A DNA stretch of 64,000 nucleotides from Ipomoea triloba (lineage: Eukaryota > Streptophyta > Magnoliopsida > Solanales > Convolvulaceae): assembly GCF_003576645.1 (NCBI RefSeq), contig NC_044925.1:9712032-9776031 (forward strand), given 5' to 3'. A model generated the notes under the pieces. That model had not been told where the DNA came from, searched no databases, and was given only the letters and a program-made list of their open reading frames with translations. Positions 46,187 through 56,811 of this stretch are shown here, one piece after another. Position 1 is the first letter of the stretch, and every line of letters starts with the position of its first letter. A program made the translations under genes and the position numbers.

Positions 46187-46632
46187 AGGTGGTATCAGAG
46201 CCTAGGTTGAACCTTTGGGAATCAGGTCGAAGCCTAGGTTGTGATCAGAGTTTGATATGCTCAGTATCAAAGTGTATATCAGAGCTTAGGATTTGAGGTC
46301 CTTGTTATCGATAATAGAATTGGGTATGCTCTGTTACAAAGTGAAATTAGAGCATAAGGTAATAAGGTTTTGGAAATACGCTCTGTTACAAGAGCATAAG
46401 GTAATAAGGTTTTGGAAATACGCTCTGTTACAGAGTGAAATCGGAGCTTAATTTTGGAAATACGCTCTGTTACAGAGTGAAATCGGAGCTTAAGGTTATA
46501 AGTTGGTATTAAGGCGGTTCGAATCTTTGGAGGTTAGATTGGAGCCTAGCCTGTGAAATTTTTGTAAGTTGTGAAACCTTGGATAATAAGAAGGAAGTTT
46601 CGAGGACGAAACTCTTTTTAAGGGGGGTAGAG
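46187..46632 (+). other. Minimal internal region of D
   Basis: PBS TGGTATCAGAGC at 46190-46201, then several TATCAGAGC-like and CTCTGTTACAGAGTG repeats (about 46320-46500), then GAGGACGAAACTC and the PPT TTTTTAAGGGGGGTAGAG. No ORF over 60 codons. Confidence 0.88.
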
Positions 46633-47107
46633 TGTAATACCCCGTATTTTCCTAACATTATTATTTTATCCTAAGGCGTTGACATTCAAAAGTTATGATC
46701 TCCCGATGTCTCAAAAGAATTATTATAAGTAAGGACAGTTAGTAATAAGCTGCGAACCTACGTACCGGTCACGAACTGTAAAAATTTTAAGAGCTGGTGT
46801 TCGGACCCGTTTGTCCTAGGAAATGAATTATTAGACACCATACTATTATTCTTGAATTTCCTATTTAAGTAAATCAGCTCATAGCAGCGAAAATTTATTT
46901 TGATCGTACATTGCTAAATTTCGTGGTGTACCGAACCTAGCCCAATTTTGAGGGTTAGTCTGGAATAAATTTTTAGTTTCGGAAATTATTCTATCTGGAT
47001 TATTTTCTACCGAAGCTTTATCTGTTTGAACCACAACTGATAAGTTGGAAGATATTTTATTATTTTATTATTTTTTTTCCAAGCTTATCACATAAGATTG
47101 GGATCAA

Positions 47108-47115
47108 TATAAAAG
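47108..47115 (+). promoter_or_regulatory. LTR D TATA box
   Basis: TATAAAAG followed by TTTCCCATTTCTTC, as in LTR A. The expected start is near 47140. Confidence 0.6.
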
Positions 47116-47416
47116 CAATTTCCCATTTCTTCAATTCTTCATTCCCATTTCGTGAGGAGAGAGAGAGATGATTCCATTTCCATCTTCTTCACAAAGCTTC
47201 AATTTCCATGGCAAATTCCTTCACATCTCTCAATTTTATTCGGTAAATCTTCGTTTTTATTCGGTAAATAGTTCTATTTTCCTTCCTAGAGCATGGATTT
47301 GAGATTAATTTCTTGAAATCTCTTGTTATGGTGTTGATTGTGATCTTAGGATTTTAAGGTGAAATTGGGGAAATCAACTCCAAAAGTCTTCTACGAGGAC
47401 TAGTAACCCGGTGGAG

Positions 47417-48992
47417 GTAAGGAATCCCTTAAGTTGGATTAGTCACTTGAACTTGGATAATTGATTATTTGGTTGAAATATGGTGTTTTTGAGCTTTGGA
47501 AATATTTTTGTATACATGTTCATAGCTTGGATATGCATGTATATGTTATATTTATGTCCATATAGGCTTATGCTTGTGAAAATAGTGAAAGGAAATCAGG
47601 GTAGATTCTGGCAGTAACTTCCGAGATTTATTGGGAAATATTGGTAAGGTATTTTAATCCTAATTTTTTTAGACATGTAGTTCTATAAGTGTAGAACCCG
47701 CATATAAAATTTCATAATGATCGGAGTAGTGGAAGTATGGTTTTCGAATTTTTCTCCAAAACTGGTCCAGAGAGAGAAAAATTCCGGACAGCACACTGCC
47801 AAGGGCAAAGATGGAATTTTCTGTGTTTATTCGCGGACCAAAATGACCAAAACGTTTTATGGACATCAAGTACTATAAGTTGGGATCCTACCATAAACAT
47901 TTCAAGTGGAAAAGAGTTCGGGAACTATTTTTACCGGCTCAATCTTTCGGACTGCGCCAAGCTGAATTTTCTGAATTATGCTTAGTATGATTATGGATGT
48001 GTTAATGATAATTGTGAGGTAGTTAGTGAGTTAATGGTGATAAAGTTAGGTAAAGATATTATTATGATGTGTATTGAGGAAATTGTCATATGGAAATGTT
48101 GAGATAAAGGTTGTATATGGTGAATCTTGAGAAAGTAGTTGTTGGATGTTTTTGGGTTATGGTTAGGCAATGACCTTACCTATTAGAATTTATATATATT
48201 TGGATGTACGTTATCCTCAAGTTATGATCTAATGGTGTTGATCATAGTGGAAGTTGTTGAGGACGATAGTTAAGGATGTTGGTTGATTTTAAGTGTGAGA
48301 TGGACATATGAAGTGTATCCAAAAATGTTTATGAAAACTTACGTTGAAAAACGTATGCTATTTTGATATAAAGGTTGTCAAAACCTTATTGTTTGAGAAA
48401 ATGATGTTTGAAAATCCTTCAGGGGCTAAAGAGGTAGCCGATTTCAAATATTGGACTCATTGGTGAAATATGTCCAAAAGAAATGATTTGAGTAAGAAAA
48501 ATTGAAGGAAGAATCATGTTTTCAAAACCGTAGTTTCTAAAGTAAGTTGAGGAGGACCTTGATTGACCCACGGGTGGCTTTAAGTGGCCTTGCCCAGTGG
48601 TCGTTATATTATATTGTTAGAGCGAAGTCTATTCGCCGTTATGTCGTCATGTTGGGATAAGGAGAGGCGCCCACGAGAAGGCTTGAGTGCCACGGCCCGG
48701 GGTTGGAATAAGGGAGGAACCTACGGGAGGGCTGGAGTGCCATGGCCCGAGGTTGTAAGCCTCACTCTTACTATATGAAACTAAGGAAGTTTTAAAAATG
48801 AGTAAAGAGTTACTCTGTAACGTCTTTGAGAAAGAAATGATTTTGTCTTACGAGACGAGTGGATTTTGATTCACTGAACGATATACTATTTTCCAAATGA
48901 TTATGTTTTCAAACCTTTGTCTACTTTTGAGTGACATCGGATTTCCTTACTTAGCCGTCGCGCTAACTGCACTTCAATGTGTTTCTTATCAG
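47417..48992 (+). other. Predicted intron inside LTR D (1576 nt)
   Basis: Donor GAG|GTAAGGAATCCC; acceptor block TTACTTAGCC, TCGCGCTAAC, TTCTTATCAG ending at 48992. The LTR1 acceptor ends at 45793 and reads TCGTGCTAAC. Confidence 0.55.
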
Positions 48993-49264
48993 TTGCAGAT
49001 TAGTGTGGGCCCCTGTAGCCGATGAGCTCGGAATAGAAGGGAAGTACAGGTTGAGGTCTACTCTTTGATGTAGACAGGGATTGTTATTAATGTTGTAAGT
49101 TTAGCCTGTGCACTTAGAGTGGAGTTTGTCAAAGAGGTGATAGAATTCACTCTAGGTGTGGCGGTAGCACCCGATTTTCTGTTGATATGATATAAGCTTC
49201 CGCAGCGTTTTATTACGGATTTTGTAATTAATGTAAAAGTTGAAAATTGGGGTGTTACACAACG

Positions 49265-49883
49265 GATATATGTGGAATGGCTAACTTTGGGCATTAATGT
49301 TAGCCACGTGGTCTTCGGTTACTGACGGTTTTCCGTTCATAAAGGCATTATCTTGATAAGTGGGAGCATGCTTATACAAATTAAAGGCATTATCTTGATA
49401 AGTGGGAGCATGCTTATACAAATATCATCTCTTATCTTGATAAGTGGGAGCATGCTTATACAAATATCATCTCTTTATATCCCACTTGGGAGCATGCTTA
49501 TACAAATATCATCTCTTTATATCCCACTATCCAAAACCGTTATACAAATATCATCTCTTTATATCCCACTATCCAAAACCGTATTATATCTATCATCTCT
49601 TTATATCCCACTATCCAAAACCGTATTATATCTTACGAAAATACCCTTACCATATCTTACATACATAACCGTTATAAAAGGGTATTTATGACCTTTCAAT
49701 TCTTTTAAATTAACCGGGATCCCTTTTTCGGGTCAAGCTCTTAACCCTACCCATATATTCAACCCGAATCCACATGATATAAAAGCCAATTTCTTCTTCC
49801 TCACCCGGATTCAAGCTCAAACCGAATACCCAAAACCCCCAAAATCCTAAACACTGTACACAATCCCTCCAACACCTCAAACA
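49265..49883 (+). other. B2 spacer and ORF3 leader
   Basis: Continues the B1-like spacer. Between about 49325 and 49640 one 100-bp text is repeated in overlapping steps (see findings). TATAAAAG at 49778-49785 precedes ORF3. Confidence 0.75.
49778..49785 (+). promoter_or_regulatory. TATA box upstream of ORF3 (B2)
   Basis: TATAAAAG 106 bases before the ORF3 ATG, conserved with B1. Confidence 0.55.
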
Positions 49884-52800
49884 ATGGCGTCTGAATCATC
49901 ATCATCATCTTCCGATGCATACCAGAGGGAGCTGGAACACATACGCTCTCAGATAAAACAAGTCAAGGCGGGGAGTATCCTTGACAGAGATGGTTTCGTT
50001 GCTCACTCGACGAACCCAACGATGGCGGAGAAAGTCCTGAAGAAGTTCGAAAAAGCAGGACTTATGAAATACATGACACACGACTACCAAACCATTCATG
50101 AACTCGACTTCACTGAATGGTTCGCGAATGCCAAGGTCACGAAGGGCAAAATAGAGAGTCGGTTCAATGAGTTCCATATCACGACCTCTGTTGGTGACCT
50201 CAGAGCGGCATTCAACTTCGCGACGTCGGAGGAAGCAATCTAGCACCTCTCGGATTACGACTTGGACAAGCAAGCCTTTTGGGATAAAATCCGACTGGAG
50301 ACTGCACCGCCCAGAGCATCCTCTGCCCTCCGCAAGTTCCACCTAAAGGAGAAGTTTGCTCTTGCTGCCGACCTTATCATGAAATTCGTGCTCGGCAAGG
50401 TGTCTGGAACTAATGAGATTAATTTGGACATCCTCAAAATCCTCCACGCCATCTGGAACAACAACAAAATGGACTGGGCACATATCATCTTCAACTTCCT
50501 CAAACAGCAAGTGCAGGGCTCAGTCTCAAACACCAATCTGTCGATCAGTAAAAAGGTTGATTTCGGTTTTGTTGTTCAATACCTTTTAAGTCTGAAGGGC
50601 TTAGAACTGAGGGAAGGGCGAGAGGTTCATCGGAATACCTATATGGGCAGGACGAAATCTCAAGCTCCAAAGGCTAAAGGTGTTAAGGTTACACCTTCTC
50701 CCTCAAAGCCTAAAGGAAGGGGCAAAAGGAAAGCCCAAGCCAAGGAGAAGGAATCTGATGGTGAGCCTCTGGATACCCTGGTCAAGAGGGTTGCCTTGCC
50801 AAAGAGGGCTAAAAAGGCCAAAACTATCACTCAAATTCGAGAGGTAACACCTTCAGTAATCCAAGTACCATTCGAAGACAGGGCACAAGCCCAGGGGGAT
50901 CCTCAGGCTACACTGGCCACTGAGGTTGAGAGAATGCCCCCTACCAGGTCCCTGTCAGGAGCTTTCTGTGTTGATCTACATGCTGATGATGGTGCTGAGG
51001 GTGCTGATGAGTCTGTAGTTGAGCCTCGAGAGGAGGTTCGAGAGATTGAAGGTACTGGGATCAGTGATCCAGTACACACAGATGTTGAGGAACCACGAGA
51101 GGTGGTTCGAGAGATAACAATGGAAGCTGCATCGGCAACAGAAATCCTGTCTGCTAACTCTGATGAGCTGAATGCTGAAATCACTTCTCAGTTGGATCAA
51201 AGTACTGAAAATATGTCTAGCTTGGATGACTTCTCCAGAGTGCTTCGATGGATCGACTGGAGAACAGGTCCGATTGATCAACTGGTTTCGAGAGCAACAG
51301 ATATGGTGGCTGAGGAGGACTTTGCTTTAAATTGGTTAAACCTCACTGCAATCCCAGCCAATGAACTTCTGAATCTTGCCCATGAGATGCACGTGACCAG
51401 GAGAAATCTTGGTCGATCTGACAAAGGAAAGGGCATAGCTGTTGATGCGCAAGAAGCCGAAGCCGAGCCTGTAGTGGATCCTGAATTAGAAGCTCAATTT
51501 CAAGAAGATATNCCGAGCCTGTAGTGGATCCTGAATTAGAAGCTCAATTTCAAGAAGATATCAGGCTCGCCACTGCATTATCCTTGGGACATCAAGTAGA
51601 GGATACGCGAGGTCCAGGAGAGACCTCTGGGATTGCTCGAGATAATTCTGAGAACCCAATACCAACAGCCGCAATCCCCTTGTCCCAAGTAAATTTCTCT
51701 GCTCTGGACGAACAGGTAGCAGCTTCGAGAGGTGAATCCGAGACCTCTGAAGCACTTGAGGTGGCCCCTAACACTGTTCTTCTTTTGCCACCACCTGAGT
51801 CCACACCCTCGAATGACACCGATGAAGCACAGATAGTTCGAGAGGGTGATATTCCGTTGCTCCAACTCCCAGGCTTTCCCATCGCTATGGAACTGCCATC
51901 ACCATTCCTACTACCAGATGACACAGCATCAACCTTTGCAGCTAGGATGCTCGAAAGAGATAGGTGGAGTGCACCAGCTGCTCCTGAAACAATAGTAATT
52001 CCTGACTCACCTGAGCAAGCTGAGGTGCGATCTGATGAGCAACGAGAGCAGAATGTTCAAAGTCCTGCTGGTTCGAGAAGTACTGAAGAGGACGATGCAA
52101 CCATCCAAGGTGGAAACAGGGAAGCACCTGTCGAAACTTCGTCTCAAACCTCACTAGCAGATGACCAAGTTCCCAGCACTGGTTCGAGAGGTGACGCTGA
52201 GGGGGAACCTTCATTGGATGGAAACCGGGAAGCATCCAATACCGAAGATCTCTCCCTGGCTAATCCAANAGCATACTGAAGTGCAAACAAGTGAGCAACA
52301 AGAGCAGAATGAGGAGAACCCTGCTGGTTCGAGAGTTGAGGTTCAAGAAGGTGGAAACCGGGAAGCACCTGCCGATGAATCAACTCCTCCAGTAGATGAT
52401 CACGTTCCCAGCACTGGTTCGAGAGGTAGTGTTGAGGGGGAACCTCAATCAGATGGAAACCGGGAAGCATCTGATGCAGAGACTCCCACCTTGGCCAATC
52501 CTACCTTACCAGCAGCTGAAGCTGAGGCTCCAGGTTCGAAAGGTGAAGAGCAAGAAGTGATCCATCCCTCAGGTGGAAACCGGGAAGCACCTGATATGGA
52601 GCTACCTTCGAGCTCTGATCCCTATGTCCCTACTAGCCCTCAGAAACTCAATCGATAGGTGGACTCGCAAATACAAGTCATGGGTGGAAATCTGGAAGCA
52701 CCCAAGTCCCCTCCNNNNNNNNNNNNNNNNNNNNNNNNNNNNNNNNNNNNNNNNNNNNNNNNNNNNNNNNNNNNNNNNNNNNNNNNNNNNNNNNNNNNNN

Positions 52801-53188
52801 NNNNNNNNNNNNNNNNNNNNNNNNNNNNNNNNNNNNNNNNNNNNNNNNNNNNNNNNNNNNNNNNNNNNNNNNNNNNNNNNNNNNNNNNNNNNNNNNNNNN
52901 NNNNNNNNNNNNNNNNNNNNNNNNNNNNNNNNNNNNNNNNNNNNNNNNNNNNNNNNNNNNNNNNNNNNNNNNNNNNNNNNNNNNNNNNNNNNNNNNNNNN
53001 NNNNNNNNNNNNNNNNNNNNNNNNNNNNNNNNNNNNNNNNNNNNNNNNNNNNNNNNNNNNNNNNNNNNNNNNNNATCAATTACCTTCACCTGGACGTATC
53101 AGATAAATATCTAGAGCAGGTGAACTCCAAGGACCCCATCAAGACACGAGCAGCCATAAACGAGAAGAGGAAAGCAGAAAAGCAGTAA
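49884..53188 (+). pseudogene. ORF3 of B2, one amber codon and assembly gaps
   Basis: ATG 49884 is in the context AAACAATGGCG, the plant start consensus. The frame matches B1 ORF3; TAG at 50241-50243 replaces a Gln codon that B1 keeps, while the Trp codon that is amber in B1 is intact here. The N at 51512 repeats 48 bp, the N at 52269 breaks the frame, TAG at 52657-52659 follows LNR, and 360 N at 52715-53074 hide most of the coiled coil. The C-terminal end (DPIKTRAAIN ... KQ) stops at 53186-53188. The GNREA array has six units. Confidence 0.78.
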
Positions 53189-53437
53189 GCTCTCGATGTC
53201 TACATGCATTCGAAATTCATGTTGTTCTTTATCTTCTTTCTTTTCTGCTATTTCATGTAAAACATTCCCTTATATTAATGTATATATCTTTTGCTGGGGG
53301 TGTTGCGTGAGTTCTTACTTCATGTTTTAGCAGATTAGCTCGCTTGTCAAACTTACCGTATGCGCTGAAAATAAAATCAATGATCTTCTCTTGTTAATCA
53401 GGCATACAAGTAAGTATAAGTGTTGGCATCATCAAAN

Positions 53438-53804
53438 TACCTTCACCTGGACGTATCAGATAAATATCTAGAGCAGGTGAACTCCAAGGACCCCATCAAG
53501 ACACGAGCAGCCATAAACGAGAAGAGGAAAGCAGAAAAGCAGTAAGCTCTCGATGTCTACATGCATTCGAAATTCATGTTGTTCTTTATCTTCTTTCTTT
53601 TCTGCTATTTCATGTAAAACATTCCCTTATATTAATGTATATATCTTTTGCTGGGGGTGTTGCGTGAGTTCTTACTTCATGTTTTAGCAGATTAGCTCAC
53701 TTGTCAAACTTACCGTATGCGCTGAAAATAAAATCAATGATCTTTTCTTGCTAATCAGGCATACAAGTAAGTATAAGTGTTGGCATCATCAAAAAGGGGG
53801 AAAT
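53438..53804 (+). repeat. Duplicate of the ORF3 end and 3' region after an N
   Basis: Repeats about 53082-53436 with a few differences and continues to the PPT (53791-53804). Only one copy is expected. Confidence 0.88.
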
Positions 53805-56800
53805 TGTTAGGAACATATTGTAATAGGTTTTGATGATACCAAATGTAACCTATAATCCCCTAAGTCTCGAAAGATAGAAAATCTATGTAAGTTCGACAAG
53901 TAAACTAAGAGCGAAAATACAACCGGGTAACTTGAGCTCAACTCGGAAAATATTTAAGCTTAAGGTAAACTTGTGTGAACATCTTAGAAAGTCTCGTGTT
54001 ATAATCTTATAGATAGATCAGAAGAAGGCATGGGACAACACTGGAGGAATAAGGGTCTGCGAGACATCAACTAAGTCTTGAGACATAAGCAGAGTCCGAG
54101 AGATAGGATCTCTCGATACAACAACCCAGTTCGAGACATAAGCAGAGTTCGAGAGATAGATCTCTCGATACATGGGGATCAAGACATCAAACAATCGAGA
54201 CATCAATCTTGGTCTCGATAAACTGACATTTCTCCAAAAGGCTGAATGACTAAAGTTTGGAGAAGAAGAATATCATGGAGATAAAATATTAAGGAGGTGC
54301 CAGAAGTGGATGCCACATCAGAATTCCACAACAAACGGATAGAAGGTGCACTAATCCAAAGTCAGTCTTATTTCCTAAAACGAGGATCAATGGGAATTTA
54401 AAAAGAGTAACTTTTACCAAAAGTAGCAAGTGGAGCATGGACTCAAGAAAGTGGATTATGGAATATCCACTACCAAACAAAAGGTTCAAGTTACAAGACC
54501 ACNTAAAGTTTGGAGAAGAAGAATATCATGGAGATAAAATATTAAGGAGGTGCCAGAAGTGGATGCCACATCAGAATTCCACAACAAACGGATAGAAGGT
54601 GCACTAATCCAAAGTCGGTCTTATTCCCTANTGAGACATAAGCAGAGTCCGAGAGATAGGATCTCTCGATACAACAACCCAGTTCGAGACATAAGCAGAG
54701 TTCGAGAGATAGATCTCTCGATACATGGGGATCAAGACATCAAACAATCGAGACATCAATCTTGGTCTCGATAAACTGACATTTCTCCAAAAGGCTGAAT
54801 GACTAAAGTTTGGAGAAGAAGAATATCATGGAGATAAAATATTAAGGAGGTGCCAGAAGTGGATGCCACATCAGAATTCCACAACAAACGGATAGAAGGT
54901 GCACTAATCCAAAGTCAGTCTTATTTCCTAAAACGAGGATCAATGGGAATTTAAAAAGAGTAACTTTTACCAAAAGTAGCAAGTGGAGCATGGACTCAAG
55001 AAAGTGGATTATGGAATATCCACTACCAAACAAAAGGTTCAAGTTACAAGACCACCACTCCATGAAAAATGCTGAAAAGATGCAAGTCCCATACATAGCA
55101 TGGGAGACAGATTTCAAACGGAATAATTTTCCCTCCAACGGAATTATTCCTCAACTCTCATATAAAAAGGACGTGAAGACACAAGTTAAAAGGAGGAAGT
55201 TTCGTCAGAGAAGGTTGGTTCATTCGAAAATCTTAAGAGGTGTCTGATTAAAACGTTCAAAAGTGCAAGTGCTCAACTTGGAATATCATCCTGATATTCA
55301 AAACAGCGAGAAAAACACATCTTAGTGCTTGAGAGAGTTACAAAGCTTAAACTGCTATACATCTAGAAGGTGACCGAAGCTGCTCTACATCGAATTTGAT
55401 TCAACGATAGCTTTTGGTAAGATTGGAGCTTGTTACACTCAACTGTGACAACCAAAGGTCCTTGCTTTGGATTAAGCAAGAAGAGGCGGAGTAACCTGGC
55501 AGCTGTCTAGTGAAGATCCTGAGGCTTGAGGCGCGCTTGGTGATCAAAGCTCAAGTGCTCGAGAGGTGGAGTAACTGGAAGCGGGGAGAAAAACCTGAGG
55601 AGAGGCGGAGTAACCTGGGAGCTGTCTTGTGAAGATCCTGAGGCTTGAGGCGGGCTTGGTGATCAAAGCTCAAGTGCTCGATAGGTGGAGTAACAAGAAG
55701 CGGGGCGAAAAACCTGANTTCAAGTTACAAGACCACCACTCCATGAAAAATGCTGAAAAGATGCAAGTCCCATACATAGCATGGGAGACAGATTTCAAAC
55801 GGAATAATTTTCCCTCCAACGGAATTATTCCTCAACTCTCATATAAAAAGGACGTGAAGACACAAGTTAAAAGGAGGAAGTTTCGTCAGAGAAGGTTGGT
55901 TCATTCGAAAATCTTAAGAGGTGTCTGATTAAAACGTTCAAAAGTGCAAGTGCTCAACTTGGAATATCATCCTGATATTCAAAACAGCGAGAAAAACACA
56001 TCTTAGTGCTTGAGAGAGTTACAAAGCTTAAACTGCTATACATCTAGAAGGTGACCGAAGCTGCTCTACATCGAATTTGATTCAACGATAGCTTTTGGTA
56101 AGATTGGAGCTTGTTACACTCAACTGTGACAACCAAAGGTCCTTGCTTTGGATTAAGCAAGAAGAGGCGGAGTAACCTGGCAGCTGTCTAGTGAAGATCC
56201 TGAGGCTTGAGGCGCGCTTGGTGATCAAAGCTCAAGTGCTCGAGAGGTGGAGTAACTGGAAGCGGGGAGAAAAACCTGAGGAGAGGCGGAGTAACCTGGG
56301 AGCTGTCTTGTGAAGATCCTGAGGCTTGAGGCGGGCTTGGTGATCAAAGCTCAAGTGCTCGATAGGTGGAGTAACAAGAAGCGGGGCGAAAAACCTGAGG
56401 CTTGAGGCGGGCTTCGTGATCAAAGCTCAAGGGCTCGATATTGTACTAAAAAGGGAAGTTTTAGTGCAATCCTTCCAGGGAGTTTCTGGAAGAAGAGTGG
56501 ACGTAGGCGGGTTGGCCGAACCACTTAAAAATCTCTCTCGCATTTACTTTCTGTTTTTATCTCTCGCTATCTAACTCTCGAACTGCACTGCATATAACCG
56601 CACCTCTCGAACTAACTCAAACTCGTGCTAACTAAAAGGGGATAACTTTTCCGCTGCGCATAAAACTTTGTCTTCATCTTGTGAGGTATCGGACCTAAAC
56701 ATCCTAAGTCCAATACACACGAGAAGTCGAAAAAGATTTGCAAAATCTTATACAAGTCTATTCACCCCCCCCTCTAGACTTGTACCCCATCCCCTTGGGA

Positions 56801-56806
56801 CCAACA
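53805..56806 (+). repeat. 3' LTR of B2, inflated by N joins
   Basis: Starts TGTTAGGAAC and ends GACCAACA. N at 54503, 54631 and 55718 separate overlapping copies (for example 55719-56400 repeats about 55036-55717), so the true length is about 1.7-1.8 kb. Confidence 0.9.
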
Positions 56807-56811
56807 TAATG

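Larger units (their letters stand above)
44620..49259 (+). mobile_element. Non-autonomous gypsy-type element D, CAACG target duplication
   Basis: LTR1 is 44620-46186, internal 46187-46632, LTR2 46633-49259 (2627 bp). CAACG flanks it (44615-44619 and 49260-49264). The empty site is seen in B1 near 11496-11506. The internal region is only 446 nt, with a PBS (46190-46201) and a PPT (46614-46632) and no coding potential, so it depends on another element. The LTR text relates it to gypsy A. The LTRs differ at about 6 of the first 776 positions, indicating a fairly recent insertion. LTR1 lost about 1.2 kb at the N at 45396. Confidence 0.93.
46633..49259 (+). repeat. 3' LTR of D (2627 bp)
   Basis: Complete LTR. 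TATA box at 47108, intron 47417-48992, GCGAA/TTCGC hairpin at 48622-48637, a terminal hairpin TAGAGTG/CACTCTA (49115-49121 and 49148-49154). The ORF position after the acceptor reads TTG and stops after 10 codons. Confidence 0.92.
36795..56806 (+). mobile_element. Ty1/copia SIRE-like element B2 with TAATG target duplication
   Basis: TGTTAGGAAC...GACCAACA flanked by TAATG (36790-36794 and 56807-56811), in copia C gag. Same layout as B1. Element D sits in its post-pol spacer. Many N joins and two long gaps (39585-39881, 52715-53074) distort it. Confidence 0.93.

Noticed and set aside
49353..49691. Repetitive ORF encoding YKYHLFISH-type repeats
   Set aside because: Created by the stepwise duplicated text; the B1 counterpart has no such ORF.
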